The position numbers and the translations under genes were made by a program. The notes beneath the pieces were generated by a model. That model worked only from the letters and a program-made list of their open reading frames with translations. It did no database searches and was not told the origin of the DNA. Below, piece by piece: positions 7,390-13,544 of a stretch of DNA of 20,475 nucleotides. Each line of letters begins with the position of its first letter. Position 1 is the first letter of the stretch. This stretch comes from a virus: positions 1-20,475 of the IMG/VR virus record IMGVR_UViG_3300042691_036646; one strand, written 5' to 3'.

Positions 7390-7671
7390 TTACTCTTGAG
7401 GTTTAGATCCATTGCTTTTGATGTCACGAATTTGATCCAAGTCTTGAAACAATCTTTGTTCCTGTATAGTCAGTTCTTTAAAGGTTTTCCGAGGGTTAGC
7501 ACACAGTACACAATTAGGATTACCGCAATTTGTGGCATGATGTTTAGCAAATTTGTGTGGTTCTGTAAAAGGAATTCCGTAATCTTTTGCAATTTTTGTC
7601 TGTCTTTTTACTGCGGTCTCATCTGCATGTCTACGTTTGCTATTTTTAAATTTGTCTTGATCGTTGCTCAT
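7390..7671 (-). CDS. Small HH-CX4CX2C probable zinc-binding protein
   Basis: 93 residues, rich in Lys/Arg and Gln. Residues 44-57 read HHATNCGNPNCVLC, so H44, H45, C49, C54 and C57 could hold one zinc; the ring continues ANPRKTFKE. Helical, charged segments flank it. Relatives with the same CGNP-x-C-x-x-C-x-NPRK core occur as hypothetical proteins in many T4-type phages. It starts just downstream of a terminator hairpin, with a TAGGGAA ribosome-binding site, so it is expressed either by read-through or from a promoter not seen. Possible nucleic-acid binding, inferred only from the metal site and charge. Confidence 0.75.
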   Translation of the reverse strand: MSNDQDKFKNSKRRHADETAVKRQTKIAKDYGIPFTEPHKFAKHHATNCGNPNCVLCANPRKTFKELTIQEQRLFQDLDQIRDIKSNGSKPQE

Positions 7672-7681
7672 CCAAGTTCCC

Positions 7682-7710
7682 TAAATAAAAATGCCACCCG
7701 AAGGTGGCAT
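7682..7710 (-). terminator. Rho-independent terminator after the VWA gene
   Basis: Read on the minus strand: ATGCCACC, loop TTCG, GGTGGCAT, then TTTTATTTAG. That is an 8-bp perfect stem closed by the very stable UUCG tetraloop and followed by a T-rich tract. It begins 20 nt after the stop of the VWA gene. No T-run follows in the plus direction, so it acts only on the minus strand. This is the clearest intrinsic terminator in the window. Confidence 0.85.
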
Positions 7711-7730
7711 GGTCTCCGGGCTACACGTAT

Positions 7731-9020
7731 TTACGCACCAGCAAGTTCCTTTGCCTTTTCATAAATAGCCCAAACACCAAAGGGAGGTTCTGCGTCCTGA
7801 TTGCCTTTGATAATAAAAACAGTATCGCAGTAATCGGGATCACCCCATGAATTGTAGGGCATGCCATCAGTAAACATAATGAATTTCTTAGGTTCAATAT
7901 TGTTTTCTTTCATGTATTCCCAATTTGCCATAAAGTCAGTGCCGCCGCCACCTTGGGGTTCATACTGACCAATATCTTCCAAGTTATCGCTGGAAAAACT
8001 TTGATGATTGTAAATCTCAGTGTCGAAACTCCACACTTGAATTTTATACTCATCATATGCTTCCATAATACCTTTGATTTCTCCGAGAAACGCTTTGATG
8101 TCTGCTTCACCGATACTGCCAGAAGTATCAATTGCAATACATACATCAATTTGAGTACCTGGTTTCATGCCGGGCATCACTGCATCCATATGCCAGCCTC
8201 GACGATTTGGGCGCATCCAACTAAAGTCATCTTTTACAGTAGACTGGATTTGTTGTTGCAGCAATTCACGCCAATTAACTACAGGTTTTGTCAGGTCCTT
8301 GATCAGACGTTTAACACCCGAGGGCAAATTACCAGCACCCACAGCCTGGGCGGCTTGCAACAGAGCCTCACGAACTTCATCTTTAATTTGACGACGTTCT
8401 TCTTCGCTCAGTTTTGGGCGGCCCTTACCACTACCATCAATGTCGCCATCTTCGCCACCACCTTCACCTTGGCCTTCGCCTTCAAGATGTTCATCCAACA
8501 TCTGTTCAAGCAAATCACTGATGTCAATTTTCTCTGCCTTTTCATAGAGATCGTCATAGACTTCCTCAGCACTCCAACCTTTGTATTTGGGATCATACAG
8601 GCAAGGGGTGATTTTGTCACCAATACGTTGCTCAATAAGGTCGGCATTTACACAATAGTCAGCAGCACAATTAAACAGACGTCGATCGCGGAAGTCACCG
8701 TTACGACCGATATGATCGTATACATTGTGCAGGACTTCGTGTCCAAACAGAAATTCAAGTTCACGGGGTTTGAGTTTGTTGACAAACTCGGTATTGTAAT
8801 AAAACTTGCGTCCGTCAGTGGCTGCAGTACCCAACCAATCATCTGCGTTCACTAGTTGTAGCCTTGTTGCAAGATTACCAAAAAACGGCGCCTTAAGCAA
8901 CAAACCGATTCGAGCAGTGACCAATTTTTCGCGCACCGCTGCATCAAGTTTTGGATCTACATGATCCGTCAACCGACCTGAAAGTTTGGGTTTAGATTTT
9001 TCGCTGTTAGTAGTAGTCAT
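7731..9020 (-). CDS. Metallopeptidase-like plus VWA-domain protein, partner of MoxR ATPase
   Basis: 429 residues in two domains. The N-terminal part (about 25-160) carries GHEVLHNVYDH, an HExxH zinc site at H94-H98, within the putative metallopeptidase domain found at the front of COG3864/DUF2201-type proteins. A Gly/Glu/Asp-rich linker (about 180-205) leads to a helical region and a VWA domain from about 288, with MIDAS residues DTSGS (298-302), T361 in GGGGTD and TDG (384-386). In bacteria such proteins pair with MoxR ATPases, which is the case here (gene ending at 9867). Role in phage unknown. It has a strong AGGAG site, its own consensus promoter, a terminator, and visibly higher G+C than its neighbours (one sampled line 50%). 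Confidence 0.9.
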   Translation of the reverse strand: MTTTNSEKSKPKLSGRLTDHVDPKLDAAVREKLVTARIGLLLKAPFFGNLATRLQLVNADDWLGTAATDGRKFYYNTEFVNKLKPRELEFLFGHEVLHNVYDHIGRNGDFRDRRLFNCAADYCVNADLIEQRIGDKITPCLYDPKYKGWSAEEVYDDLYEKAEKIDISDLLEQMLDEHLEGEGQGEGGGEDGDIDGSGKGRPKLSEEERRQIKDEVREALLQAAQAVGAGNLPSGVKRLIKDLTKPVVNWRELLQQQIQSTVKDDFSWMRPNRRGWHMDAVMPGMKPGTQIDVCIAIDTSGSIGEADIKAFLGEIKGIMEAYDEYKIQVWSFDTEIYNHQSFSSDNLEDIGQYEPQGGGGTDFMANWEYMKENNIEPKKFIMFTDGMPYNSWGDPDYCDTVFIIKGNQDAEPPFGVWAIYEKAKELAGA

Positions 9021-9044
9021 GCAGATCTCCTATACAATACCAAT

Positions 9045-9073
9045 ATTATAAAAAATATTGGAATATTTGTCAA
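9045..9073 (-). promoter_or_regulatory. Consensus sigma70 promoter with dyad operator before the VWA gene
   Basis: Minus strand TTGACA (9073-9068), 17-bp spacer, TATAAT (9050-9045): a full consensus match. The -35 contains the stop codon of the gene upstream. The spacer and -10 are spanned by an exact inverted repeat, CCAATATT-6-AATATTGG (9063-9042). The expected start near 9038 leaves a leader of roughly 18 nt holding AGGAG before the ATG at 9020. Confidence 0.85.
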
Positions 9074-9525
9074 GTTACTGTTTTAGGCAATTGTATATTG
9101 CCACGATATAAATTCACAAGAACATTATAGATATAACGATTTTTGCTAGTACCTACGTTATAGTTTTCCAACACAAATTGGTACTCTTCTGATTTAGATA
9201 ACATAAAGCGAACACGATTATATTCTACAACAACTTTCCAAGATCTACTGTATTCGTCTTTATATGTAAATTTTGAAACTTCATTCCATTTATATTTTGG
9301 AAATTCTTGTGATACTCTAGACCACAGCGATTTTGCAGCAGCAACATTAGTGTCGCGTTCTTTAGCAGAAACCAAGCGATCCAGTCTTCCACCAATACTG
9401 ATAAGGTCTTTACCAGTAAGACCGAGAAGTGTGGTATAACTAACTAACTGTCTTATTTGCTCTTGTTTTTCTGGAGAGAACCTTCTAAAGGTTAGATCCT
9501 CTTCTAACTGTTGATCTAGTTCCAT
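9070..9525 (-). CDS. Conserved hypothetical protein between MoxR and VWA genes
   Basis: 151 residues from the ATG at 9525, which lies 2 nt after the upstream stop; a GTG at 9537 would add four. The N-terminal half is helical (MELDQQLEEDLTFRRFSP, LLGLTGKDLISIGGRLDRL). The C-terminal half looks beta-rich and aromatic (SRSWKVVVEYNRVRFMLS, YNVGTSKNRYIYNVLVNLY). No catalytic motif. Its location between the ATPase and VWA genes hints at a link to that module, but it could be unrelated. Its stop codon lies within the -35 element of the VWA promoter. Confidence 0.7.
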   Translation of the reverse strand: MELDQQLEEDLTFRRFSPEKQEQIRQLVSYTTLLGLTGKDLISIGGRLDRLVSAKERDTNVAAAKSLWSRVSQEFPKYKWNEVSKFTYKDEYSRSWKVVVEYNRVRFMLSKSEEYQFVLENYNVGTSKNRYIYNVLVNLYRGNIQLPKTVT

Positions 9526-9527
9526 TT

Positions 9528-9845
9528 TTATAACCACTTTAATTTAAAAAAAGTAAATTCTTCTTCGCCTGCAAAATATATTGCAAATTCTTTTCTACCT
9601 TCAGTCACAAAGTGCCAAGCCCATTTACGAACGAAAGCATCATCTTTATCTGCCAGATAAATTAAAACATCACGTTCGTAACTACGCCCAAAAGAGTCCC
9701 AACACCAATCTCTTAATTCAACAAATTTCAAATAGCGTTCTTGAGTAGGCCCTGTAATTAGAACACGGAATTTAAAGTGTTTGTGTCCTGTAAACCTGAC
9801 GTCTAACTTTTGATAAACAAGAGAGGCATTCATTGTGAATCCCAT
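9528..9845 (-). CDS. Hypothetical protein with hairpin-covered start
   Basis: 105 residues, rich in Trp, Phe and Arg (LRDWCWDSFGRSYERDVLIYLADKD, FVRKWAWHF) and ending FAIYFAG...FTFFKLKW, resembling the end of the small protein at 3701-3937. Two in-frame ATGs exist: 9845 (MGFTMNAS) and 9833 (MNAS). Both, together with the GAGAGG ribosome-binding sequence, lie in the hairpin at 9819-9863 just after the MoxR gene, so translation from RNA reading through moxR should be restrained. Function unknown. Confidence 0.65.
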   Translation of the reverse strand: MGFTMNASLVYQKLDVRFTGHKHFKFRVLITGPTQERYLKFVELRDWCWDSFGRSYERDVLIYLADKDDAFVRKWAWHFVTEGRKEFAIYFAGEEEFTFFKLKWL

Positions 9846-9863
9846 AATATGAATGCCTCTCTT
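9819..9863 (-). promoter_or_regulatory. Long hairpin enclosing the RBS and start of the gene at 9845
   Basis: Plus-strand arms GAGAGGCATTCAT (9821-9833) and ATGAATGCCTCTC (9849-9861) are a perfect 13-bp inverted repeat, extended by two A-T pairs to 9819 and 9863, around a 15-nt loop. On the minus strand, one arm holds the GAGAGG ribosome-binding sequence, the loop holds the ATG at 9845, and the other arm begins with the ATG at 9833. It begins 3 nt after the MoxR stop, and the run after it (TTGTTTATC) is only partly T-rich. It may both weaken transcription and hide the start site, as hairpins do on early transcripts of some T4 late genes such as gene e. Confidence 0.75.
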
Positions 9864-9866
9864 TGT

Positions 9867-10976
9867 TTACTTCTGGCTAGCAGCCACGATGTACTTACCG
9901 AACCGCTTGTGGAACTCATCGAAGTGTTTGAGTTTGCCAGGAACAAACGGAAGGTTGTAAGTAGTCAACGCAACCCGTGCACCCATAACAGTCAGTTCAG
10001 TGGTAAAGTTATCCATCATGAACTTGAAGAAGTTATCCGCCATATCATGCCATTCTGCACTGATTTTGCCTGCTTCTTTCTTTGCAGCATCCTGCAGTTC
10101 GTAGCACATAGCGATAGTTAGACTGTACATAGCACTGATCTCTTTAACCTTGAGTTCCTTAACCTTGCCAGCAAGAATCTCTGAGGGCTTAGGCAGTTGC
10201 CCAGCAACTTTGCGATGTGCCATAAACTTAACAGCAACACCTTCACCCACAGCACCTGCCACAAGGTCAGTAAGATCCTCAGTACTGATATCTTCGTCCT
10301 TGAGCAGTTCGCTGACAAATGTCCAAGAACGGGGAGTAGCAAACGAACGGCTGGAACTACGCGGATCAAAATCGTAGAGATCCTGTTTGGCAAAACCTAC
10401 GTAGCCAACCACGTCTTTATGGATTTTGTTGGTAACGGCCCAAGTTTCCCAGCTGGAATGATCTACCCGCATTTCGATATGGACGAAACGATTAGCCAGC
10501 GGGGCAGGCATACGATAAGTAACACCCTTATCACTTTCACGGTTACCTGCGGCAATTACCACAACATTGTCTGGCAAAACATATTTGCCAATACGACGAT
10601 TCAATACCAATTGATATGCTGCTGCCTGAATGCTAGGAGCAGCACTGTTCAATTCGTCCATGAACAGAACCACATAGGGATATTGGCTAGCGAATTCTTC
10701 GTCGGGCAGATCGATGGGCGGAGCCCAATCCATTTTGCCCACATCTTTATTAAAGAAAGGAATACCACGCAGGTCAGTGGGTTCCATCTGCGCAAGACGC
10801 AGGTCGATAAATGCTGCACCCATTTCTTCAGCAACACCTGCAACAACTTCACTCTTGCCAATTCCTGGAGGACCCCACAGGAATACAGGACGCTTCTGTT
10901 TGAAGCAAGCAAGGATAATACGGCGGGCTGCAGTGGCAGTTACGGTACGATGTTCGGTAACGGTTTCTTTAGTCAT
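9867..10976 (-). CDS. MoxR-family AAA+ ATPase
   Basis: 369 residues. Walker A is GPPGIGKS (35-42), Walker B VVLFMDELNSAAP (102-114) with D107/E108, sensor 1 VVIAAGNRES (139-148) with N145, and RMPAPLANRFVHIEM (155-169) gives the conserved Arg near R163. This is the MoxR group (COG0714), whose members act as hexameric chaperone-like ATPases, usually with a VWA partner; here that partner lies two genes downstream. The ATG follows AAACAGGAGAG, a strong ribosome-binding site, and a dedicated promoter sits upstream. Base composition (one sampled line 50% G+C) is richer than flanking genes, perhaps from selection for high expression or from transfer. The function in the phage is unknown. Confidence 0.93.
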   Translation of the reverse strand: MTKETVTEHRTVTATAARRIILACFKQKRPVFLWGPPGIGKSEVVAGVAEEMGAAFIDLRLAQMEPTDLRGIPFFNKDVGKMDWAPPIDLPDEEFASQYPYVVLFMDELNSAAPSIQAAAYQLVLNRRIGKYVLPDNVVVIAAGNRESDKGVTYRMPAPLANRFVHIEMRVDHSSWETWAVTNKIHKDVVGYVGFAKQDLYDFDPRSSSRSFATPRSWTFVSELLKDEDISTEDLTDLVAGAVGEGVAVKFMAHRKVAGQLPKPSEILAGKVKELKVKEISAMYSLTIAMCYELQDAAKKEAGKISAEWHDMADNFFKFMMDNFTTELTVMGARVALTTYNLPFVPGKLKHFDEFHKRFGKYIVAASQK

Positions 10977-11007
10977 TTAGACTCTCCTGTTTAACGTTGA
11001 AAAAACA

Positions 11008-11036
11008 ATTTTAGTTGAAAAAAGAATATTTGTCTG
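11008..11036 (-). promoter_or_regulatory. Sigma70-type promoter before the MoxR gene
   Basis: Minus strand CAGACA (11036-11031), 17-bp spacer, TAAAAT (11013-11008). It shares the exact block GACAAATATTC with three other promoters in the window, although its -35 departs from TTGACA in two places. RNA starting near 11001 would give a leader of about 25 nt carrying the AGGAGA site. No dyad covers its -10, unlike the VWA promoter. Confidence 0.7.
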
Positions 11037-11039
11037 TTG

Positions 11040-11258
11040 TTATTCTGCAACAAGACTGGGACTGATAGTAAATTTTGCAAAAGAAATGTTATTATTCATA
11101 GTCTTGGCAGCGTTTTCTGCTAATTCACGGCTGGCAAATTCTGCTACAGTCTGTCCAAATCTTGCGTATTCGGAACCAAGATTTTCAAACCTGACCACAA
11201 CCCAGGCTGGGCTACGATCATCGTTGCCACAATCAAAACGGACTTCAAATTTGGACAT
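11040..11258 (-). CDS. Small hypothetical protein
   Basis: 72 residues. An N-terminal beta-like stretch (MSKFEVRFDCGNDDRSPAWVV) is followed by an Ala-rich helix (TVAEFASRELAENAAKTMN). The pattern, a strand then a helix with ASRELAENAAK, resembles small alpha/beta domains that count or pack residues rather than an enzyme, but I do not recognise the family. It has a GGAGAAA ribosome-binding site and its own full-consensus promoter, so it may be made strongly early in infection; it lies just upstream of the MoxR promoter. Confidence 0.65.
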   Translation of the reverse strand: MSKFEVRFDCGNDDRSPAWVVVRFENLGSEYARFGQTVAEFASRELAENAAKTMNNNISFAKFTISPSLVAE

Positions 11259-11292
11259 ATGCTTTCTCCGTGTTTGTATTTACTATACCAAT

Positions 11293-11321
11293 ATTATAAG
11301 AAATAATGGAATATTTGTCAA
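11293..11321 (-). promoter_or_regulatory. Consensus sigma70 promoter before the 72-residue gene
   Basis: Minus strand TTGACA (11321-11316), 17-bp spacer, TATAAT (11298-11293). The element begins directly after the stop codon of the upstream gene. It shares TTGACAAATATTCCA and the downstream ATTGGTA with the VWA promoter; the dyad over the spacer and -10 is present with one mismatch (CCATTATT against AATATTGG). Confidence 0.85.
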
Positions 11322-11597
11322 TCAAACAATTTCAAGCATGTTAGCAGGCACACGCCAACGCATCTGTCCTGCGTTAACTGTAACATACTTGACAGCAACC
11401 TTTTCCACAGTGCCCATTACCGTCTGTTGTCGCTTGCTAGAGTAGAACTTAACACGATCTCCGAGGGCAATACTGCGTTTAATTTCTTTAGACAGTTGGC
11501 TGCGCCTATACTTAACCGCCATAATCACACTGTCCAATTGTTCATTGGACAAACTACCAAACATGATTGCAGAGTTGATTTCTTGAATCGTTGCCAT
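11322..11597 (-). CDS. Small protein with SH3/KOW-like barrel at the C-terminus
   Basis: 91 residues. The N-terminal helices (INSAIMFGSLSNEQLDSVIM, residues 7-26, then AVKYRRSQLSKEIKRS) are joined to a beta segment, LGDRVKFYSS...MGTVEKVAVKYVTVNAG...WRVPANMLEIV. The G-D-x-V-x-F, G-T-V and W-x-V-P-x-x-M-L spacing looks like a small SH3/KOW-type barrel seen in phage and plasmid proteins that may bind RNA or DNA. Function is inferred from pattern only. It has its own promoter, and its stop abuts the next promoter. Confidence 0.7.
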   Translation of the reverse strand: MATIQEINSAIMFGSLSNEQLDSVIMAVKYRRSQLSKEIKRSIALGDRVKFYSSKRQQTVMGTVEKVAVKYVTVNAGQMRWRVPANMLEIV

Positions 11598-11626
11598 CTT
11601 GTATCCCGTTTGTTAAGTGTAGAGTA

Positions 11627-11655
11627 ATTTTACCAAATATTGGAATATTTGTCAA
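11627..11655 (-). promoter_or_regulatory. Sigma70-type promoter before the SH3-like gene
   Basis: Minus strand TTGACA (11655-11650), 17-bp spacer, TAAAAT (11632-11627). The -35 contains the stop codon of the upstream gene, as at the VWA promoter. The block TTGACAAATATTCCAATATTT is shared with the VWA promoter except at the spacer end, where CCAATATTTGG forms a shorter dyad. The leader to the ATG at 11597 would be about 20-25 nt. Confidence 0.8.
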
Positions 11656-12026
11656 CCGTTGGATCGTTCTAAATTGTTTAGATATGCCACTAAGTTTCCG
11701 TCCATGAGATTTATCATACTGGCTTCTTGTTCATCAAATACGACAAATTTTTCCGGCAATATAAAATACATACTATTAAAATACCTATCTAATTGCAATA
11801 CATTACGATTAGTCAAAGGAGGACTAATGTCAAATTTGTAAGATTGAATTTTTAATTCTTTAGAAACAAAGTTAAATCCTGACAGACTCAATCTAAGACT
11901 GTTAGGATCTTTGGGGTTATTCCATAATATATAGGGTAGTTGACTAGGATGCTTATCAACTATATCTGCAAAAATGCTGGTCAGTTGAGACTGTGTATAT
12001 AGTTTAGGGGAAGATTTTGTCGCCAC
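11652..12026 (-). CDS. Conserved phage protein, GTG start
   Basis: 124 residues; the start codon is GTG, with no better in-frame ATG nearby. It overlaps the upstream gene by 23 nt. Pattern: QLPYILWNNPKDPNSLRLSLSG, then ISPPLTNRNVLQLDRYFNSMYF, then KFVVFDEQEASMINLMDGNLVAYLNNLE, which looks like a compact alpha/beta domain. I recall this sequence type as a conserved hypothetical in cyanophage-like myoviruses, often beside a homolog of the upstream gene. No active-site motif; function unknown. Confidence 0.7.
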   Translation of the reverse strand: MATKSSPKLYTQSQLTSIFADIVDKHPSQLPYILWNNPKDPNSLRLSLSGFNFVSKELKIQSYKFDISPPLTNRNVLQLDRYFNSMYFILPEKFVVFDEQEASMINLMDGNLVAYLNNLERSNG

Positions 12027-12291
12027 TTTTAAGCAGAACTACAGTGAACTGATCTGTTTTGAATAAAGAATTTAGTTTTTTTGCTAAATTGATTGCGTGG
12101 CCTGGATTGCTGAAACTTGTTTTTTTATATTTAGGACCTGGATAACTAACTAACATATTGCTGGATTTTAAATTAATCGGCTGATCATTATAAAAAACTG
12201 CCCAAATACCTTCGCTACTTAGTATCTGTTCTGTTTTGTAATTATTTTTGTTAACGTGTTCAATTAACACGGTAGGTTTAGGTCTACTCAT
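12004..12291 (-). CDS. Conserved phage protein (WAVFY-QPINLK type)
   Basis: 95 residues: ILSSEGIWAVFYNDQPINLK (about 23-42), LVSYPGPKYKKTSFSNPGHA (about 47-66), then NLAKKLNSLFKTDQFTVVLL. The conserved PGPKYKK-x-SFSNPGHA block is one I recall from marine phage hypotheticals. Probably a small alpha/beta domain. It overlaps the next gene by 23 nt. The 47-nt gap before it contains an AAAGGA sequence and a CATAAATA resembling a T4 late promoter element, not strong enough to call. Function unknown. Confidence 0.7.
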   Translation of the reverse strand: MSRPKPTVLIEHVNKNNYKTEQILSSEGIWAVFYNDQPINLKSSNMLVSYPGPKYKKTSFSNPGHAINLAKKLNSLFKTDQFTVVLLKSGDKIFP

Positions 12292-12338
12292 AATCGTCGA
12301 TTTCCTTTAATATTTATGTTAGTTTTTACGTAACAATA

Positions 12339-12560
12339 TTAGAATTTCCCCCCGTCAAGTGTAACTTCAATTAGAGGTTCCTGTGTATTCTTTCTAGCAC
12401 CTTGAGATCCTAGATGTACACAATATGCTAACAAATTTTGAATATCCGAATTTAAATTTCTGGCTTCTGTTGCTGTGAGCACTAATTGTTTTTGATTAGT
12501 ATTATTCAAAAGTTTAACTTTATCGTTAAAATTTTTGATTGCTAAAGTTAAATTATCCAT
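12339..12560 (-). CDS. Small conserved phage protein, helical
   Basis: 73 residues, mostly helical with a short beta end: LVLTATEARNLNSDIQNLLAY (about 26-46) and IEVTLDGGKF at the C-terminus. The T-A-x-E-A-R-N-L-x-x-D-I core and DGG-x-F ending repeat in small T4-type phage proteins I recall. It overlaps the upstream gene by 8 nt. No catalytic or membrane features. Function unknown. Confidence 0.65.
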   Translation of the reverse strand: MDNLTLAIKNFNDKVKLLNNTNQKQLVLTATEARNLNSDIQNLLAYCVHLGSQGARKNTQEPLIEVTLDGGKF

Positions 12561-13026
12561 TTGTTTTTTTATATTCTTCTTCTAATTCTTCTTTAGTTCT
12601 GTAAGGACCTAAAAATTTATATCTGTTCAAGGTGATTAGTTTAGGACAGAAACTTTTTGCCCAGGCATCGTTAATGTAGACTAAAAAATATCCAGCGCAA
12701 AAATAACTTTTGCTTTTGACTTCTTTAGTAAATACTGGCACTTTGTTTTTTAAATCCCACAACACATTGAAAGGTTTAGATGTCGTTGGATATCCGTAAA
12801 TTTCCTTTGCAGAAACTGTTTTAGAATTTCTATTAGATTTATTTGAAAAACTTACATTATACACAGAACTTAGTAATTTAATTGATGCAAACTTTTCTCT
12901 TGATTGATCACGTACATAAACAACACCGCCATCTTCAGTTGCTTGAATAGTTCCTATCTGTGATCCTTCTGATTCTACAATCCAATATTTGTTTTTTAAA
13001 ATTGATTTTGCGATAAGATTAGTCAT
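12553..13026 (-). CDS. Conserved phage protein, function unknown
   Basis: 157 residues from the ATG at 13026, chosen because it makes an ATGA overlap with the upstream stop and begins the conserved part (MTNLIAKSILKNKYWIVE). The frame stays open 24 codons further upstream but that stretch overlaps the membrane gene. It seems to hold repeated beta strands (GSQIGTIQATEDGGVVYVRD, REKFASIKLLSSVYNVSF), and a second part with YFCAGYFLVYINDAWAKSF. I recall this N-terminal pattern in cyanophage-like genomes without function. The charged C-terminus is likely helical. Confidence 0.7.
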   Translation of the reverse strand: MTNLIAKSILKNKYWIVESEGSQIGTIQATEDGGVVYVRDQSREKFASIKLLSSVYNVSFSNKSNRNSKTVSAKEIYGYPTTSKPFNVLWDLKNKVPVFTKEVKSKSYFCAGYFLVYINDAWAKSFCPKLITLNRYKFLGPYRTKEELEEEYKKTNG

Positions 13027-13388
13027 AGTAAAGTGAATCCCAGAATTGAAATATAAGTAAGTTGATGTAAAAACTGATCTAAACCTAGATGGTTCCAAAA
13101 TAATGGATCATCTTTGTTTTTACAACTCAATGATGCTTTAATATAATCTATATGATAATGAAATACAAAATCTAGTACCGCCATGGTCAAGGCAAGAAAA
13201 ACATTACCCAACCCGCAGACTAGCAATACTGACAGTCCAGTAAAAATGGCATGTTTAATGCTATGATTGATGCCATCTTGATTACCATATATACCTTTTC
13301 CTTCTAATTCTTTTTCGGTTTGGTAAACAAAGTCTATTAGAAAGTGTTTTAGTTGTAAAAGTATCAGTAAAACTATTTCAGGACTCAT
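13023..13388 (-). CDS. DUF3307-like membrane protein
   Basis: 121 residues with about four hydrophobic segments (about 4-20, 47-63, 64-78 and 107-121). Conserved polar residues within or next to them are KHFLIDFVYQ (14-23), NHSIKHA (41-47), HYHIDYIK (77-84) and GLDQFLHQLTY (102-112), the pattern of Pfam DUF3307 in bacteria and phages. It would sit in the inner membrane; the conserved His/Asp residues may bind metal, but no reaction is known. It overlaps the small gene upstream by 11 nt and the next gene by 4 nt. Confidence 0.8.
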   Translation of the reverse strand: MSPEIVLLILLQLKHFLIDFVYQTEKELEGKGIYGNQDGINHSIKHAIFTGLSVLLVCGLGNVFLALTMAVLDFVFHYHIDYIKASLSCKNKDDPLFWNHLGLDQFLHQLTYISILGFTLL

Positions 13389-13542
13389 GTTGTTTCCTTT
13401 GATATTGGTATTCTCTTTTTAACCAGTACTTGTATCTTTTAAAATAGTCTGTGCTGTTATAGTGAATGGGTTGTTTGTATGACTCTAATTCTGTTTGATG
13501 TTCATACCACATTTTAATTAACCAAAGACGAAACCCGGACAT
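13378..13542 (-). CDS. Small basic Tyr/Trp-rich protein
   Basis: 54 residues filling an apparent 156-nt gap: MSGFRLWLIKMWYEHQTELE at the start, DYFKRYKYWLKREYQYQRK near the end. Strongly basic and aromatic, without a membrane segment. The ATG follows the upstream stop by two nucleotides and the 3' end overlaps the DUF3307 gene by 11 nt, the tight packing seen throughout. No recognised family; possible nucleic-acid binding is suggested only by charge. Confidence 0.6.
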   Translation of the reverse strand: MSGFRLWLIKMWYEHQTELESYKQPIHYNSTDYFKRYKYWLKREYQYQRKQHES

Positions 13543-13544
13543 TT

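Noticed and set aside
7953-8855. 300-codon open frame antisense to the VWA gene
   Set aside because: It lies wholly over a gene with HExxH and MIDAS motifs, has no family-like sequence, and long antisense frames are expected over the richer-G+C, C-ending codons of this gene.
10197-10994. 265-codon open frame antisense to the MoxR gene
   Set aside because: The sense frame has intact Walker A, Walker B and sensor motifs; the antisense product has no recognisable pattern.
12311-12318. CATAAATA on the minus strand before the gene at 12291, resembling a T4 late promoter (TATAAATA)
   Set aside because: One mismatch in an AT-rich gap, and no second clear instance was found by eye at other gene starts.
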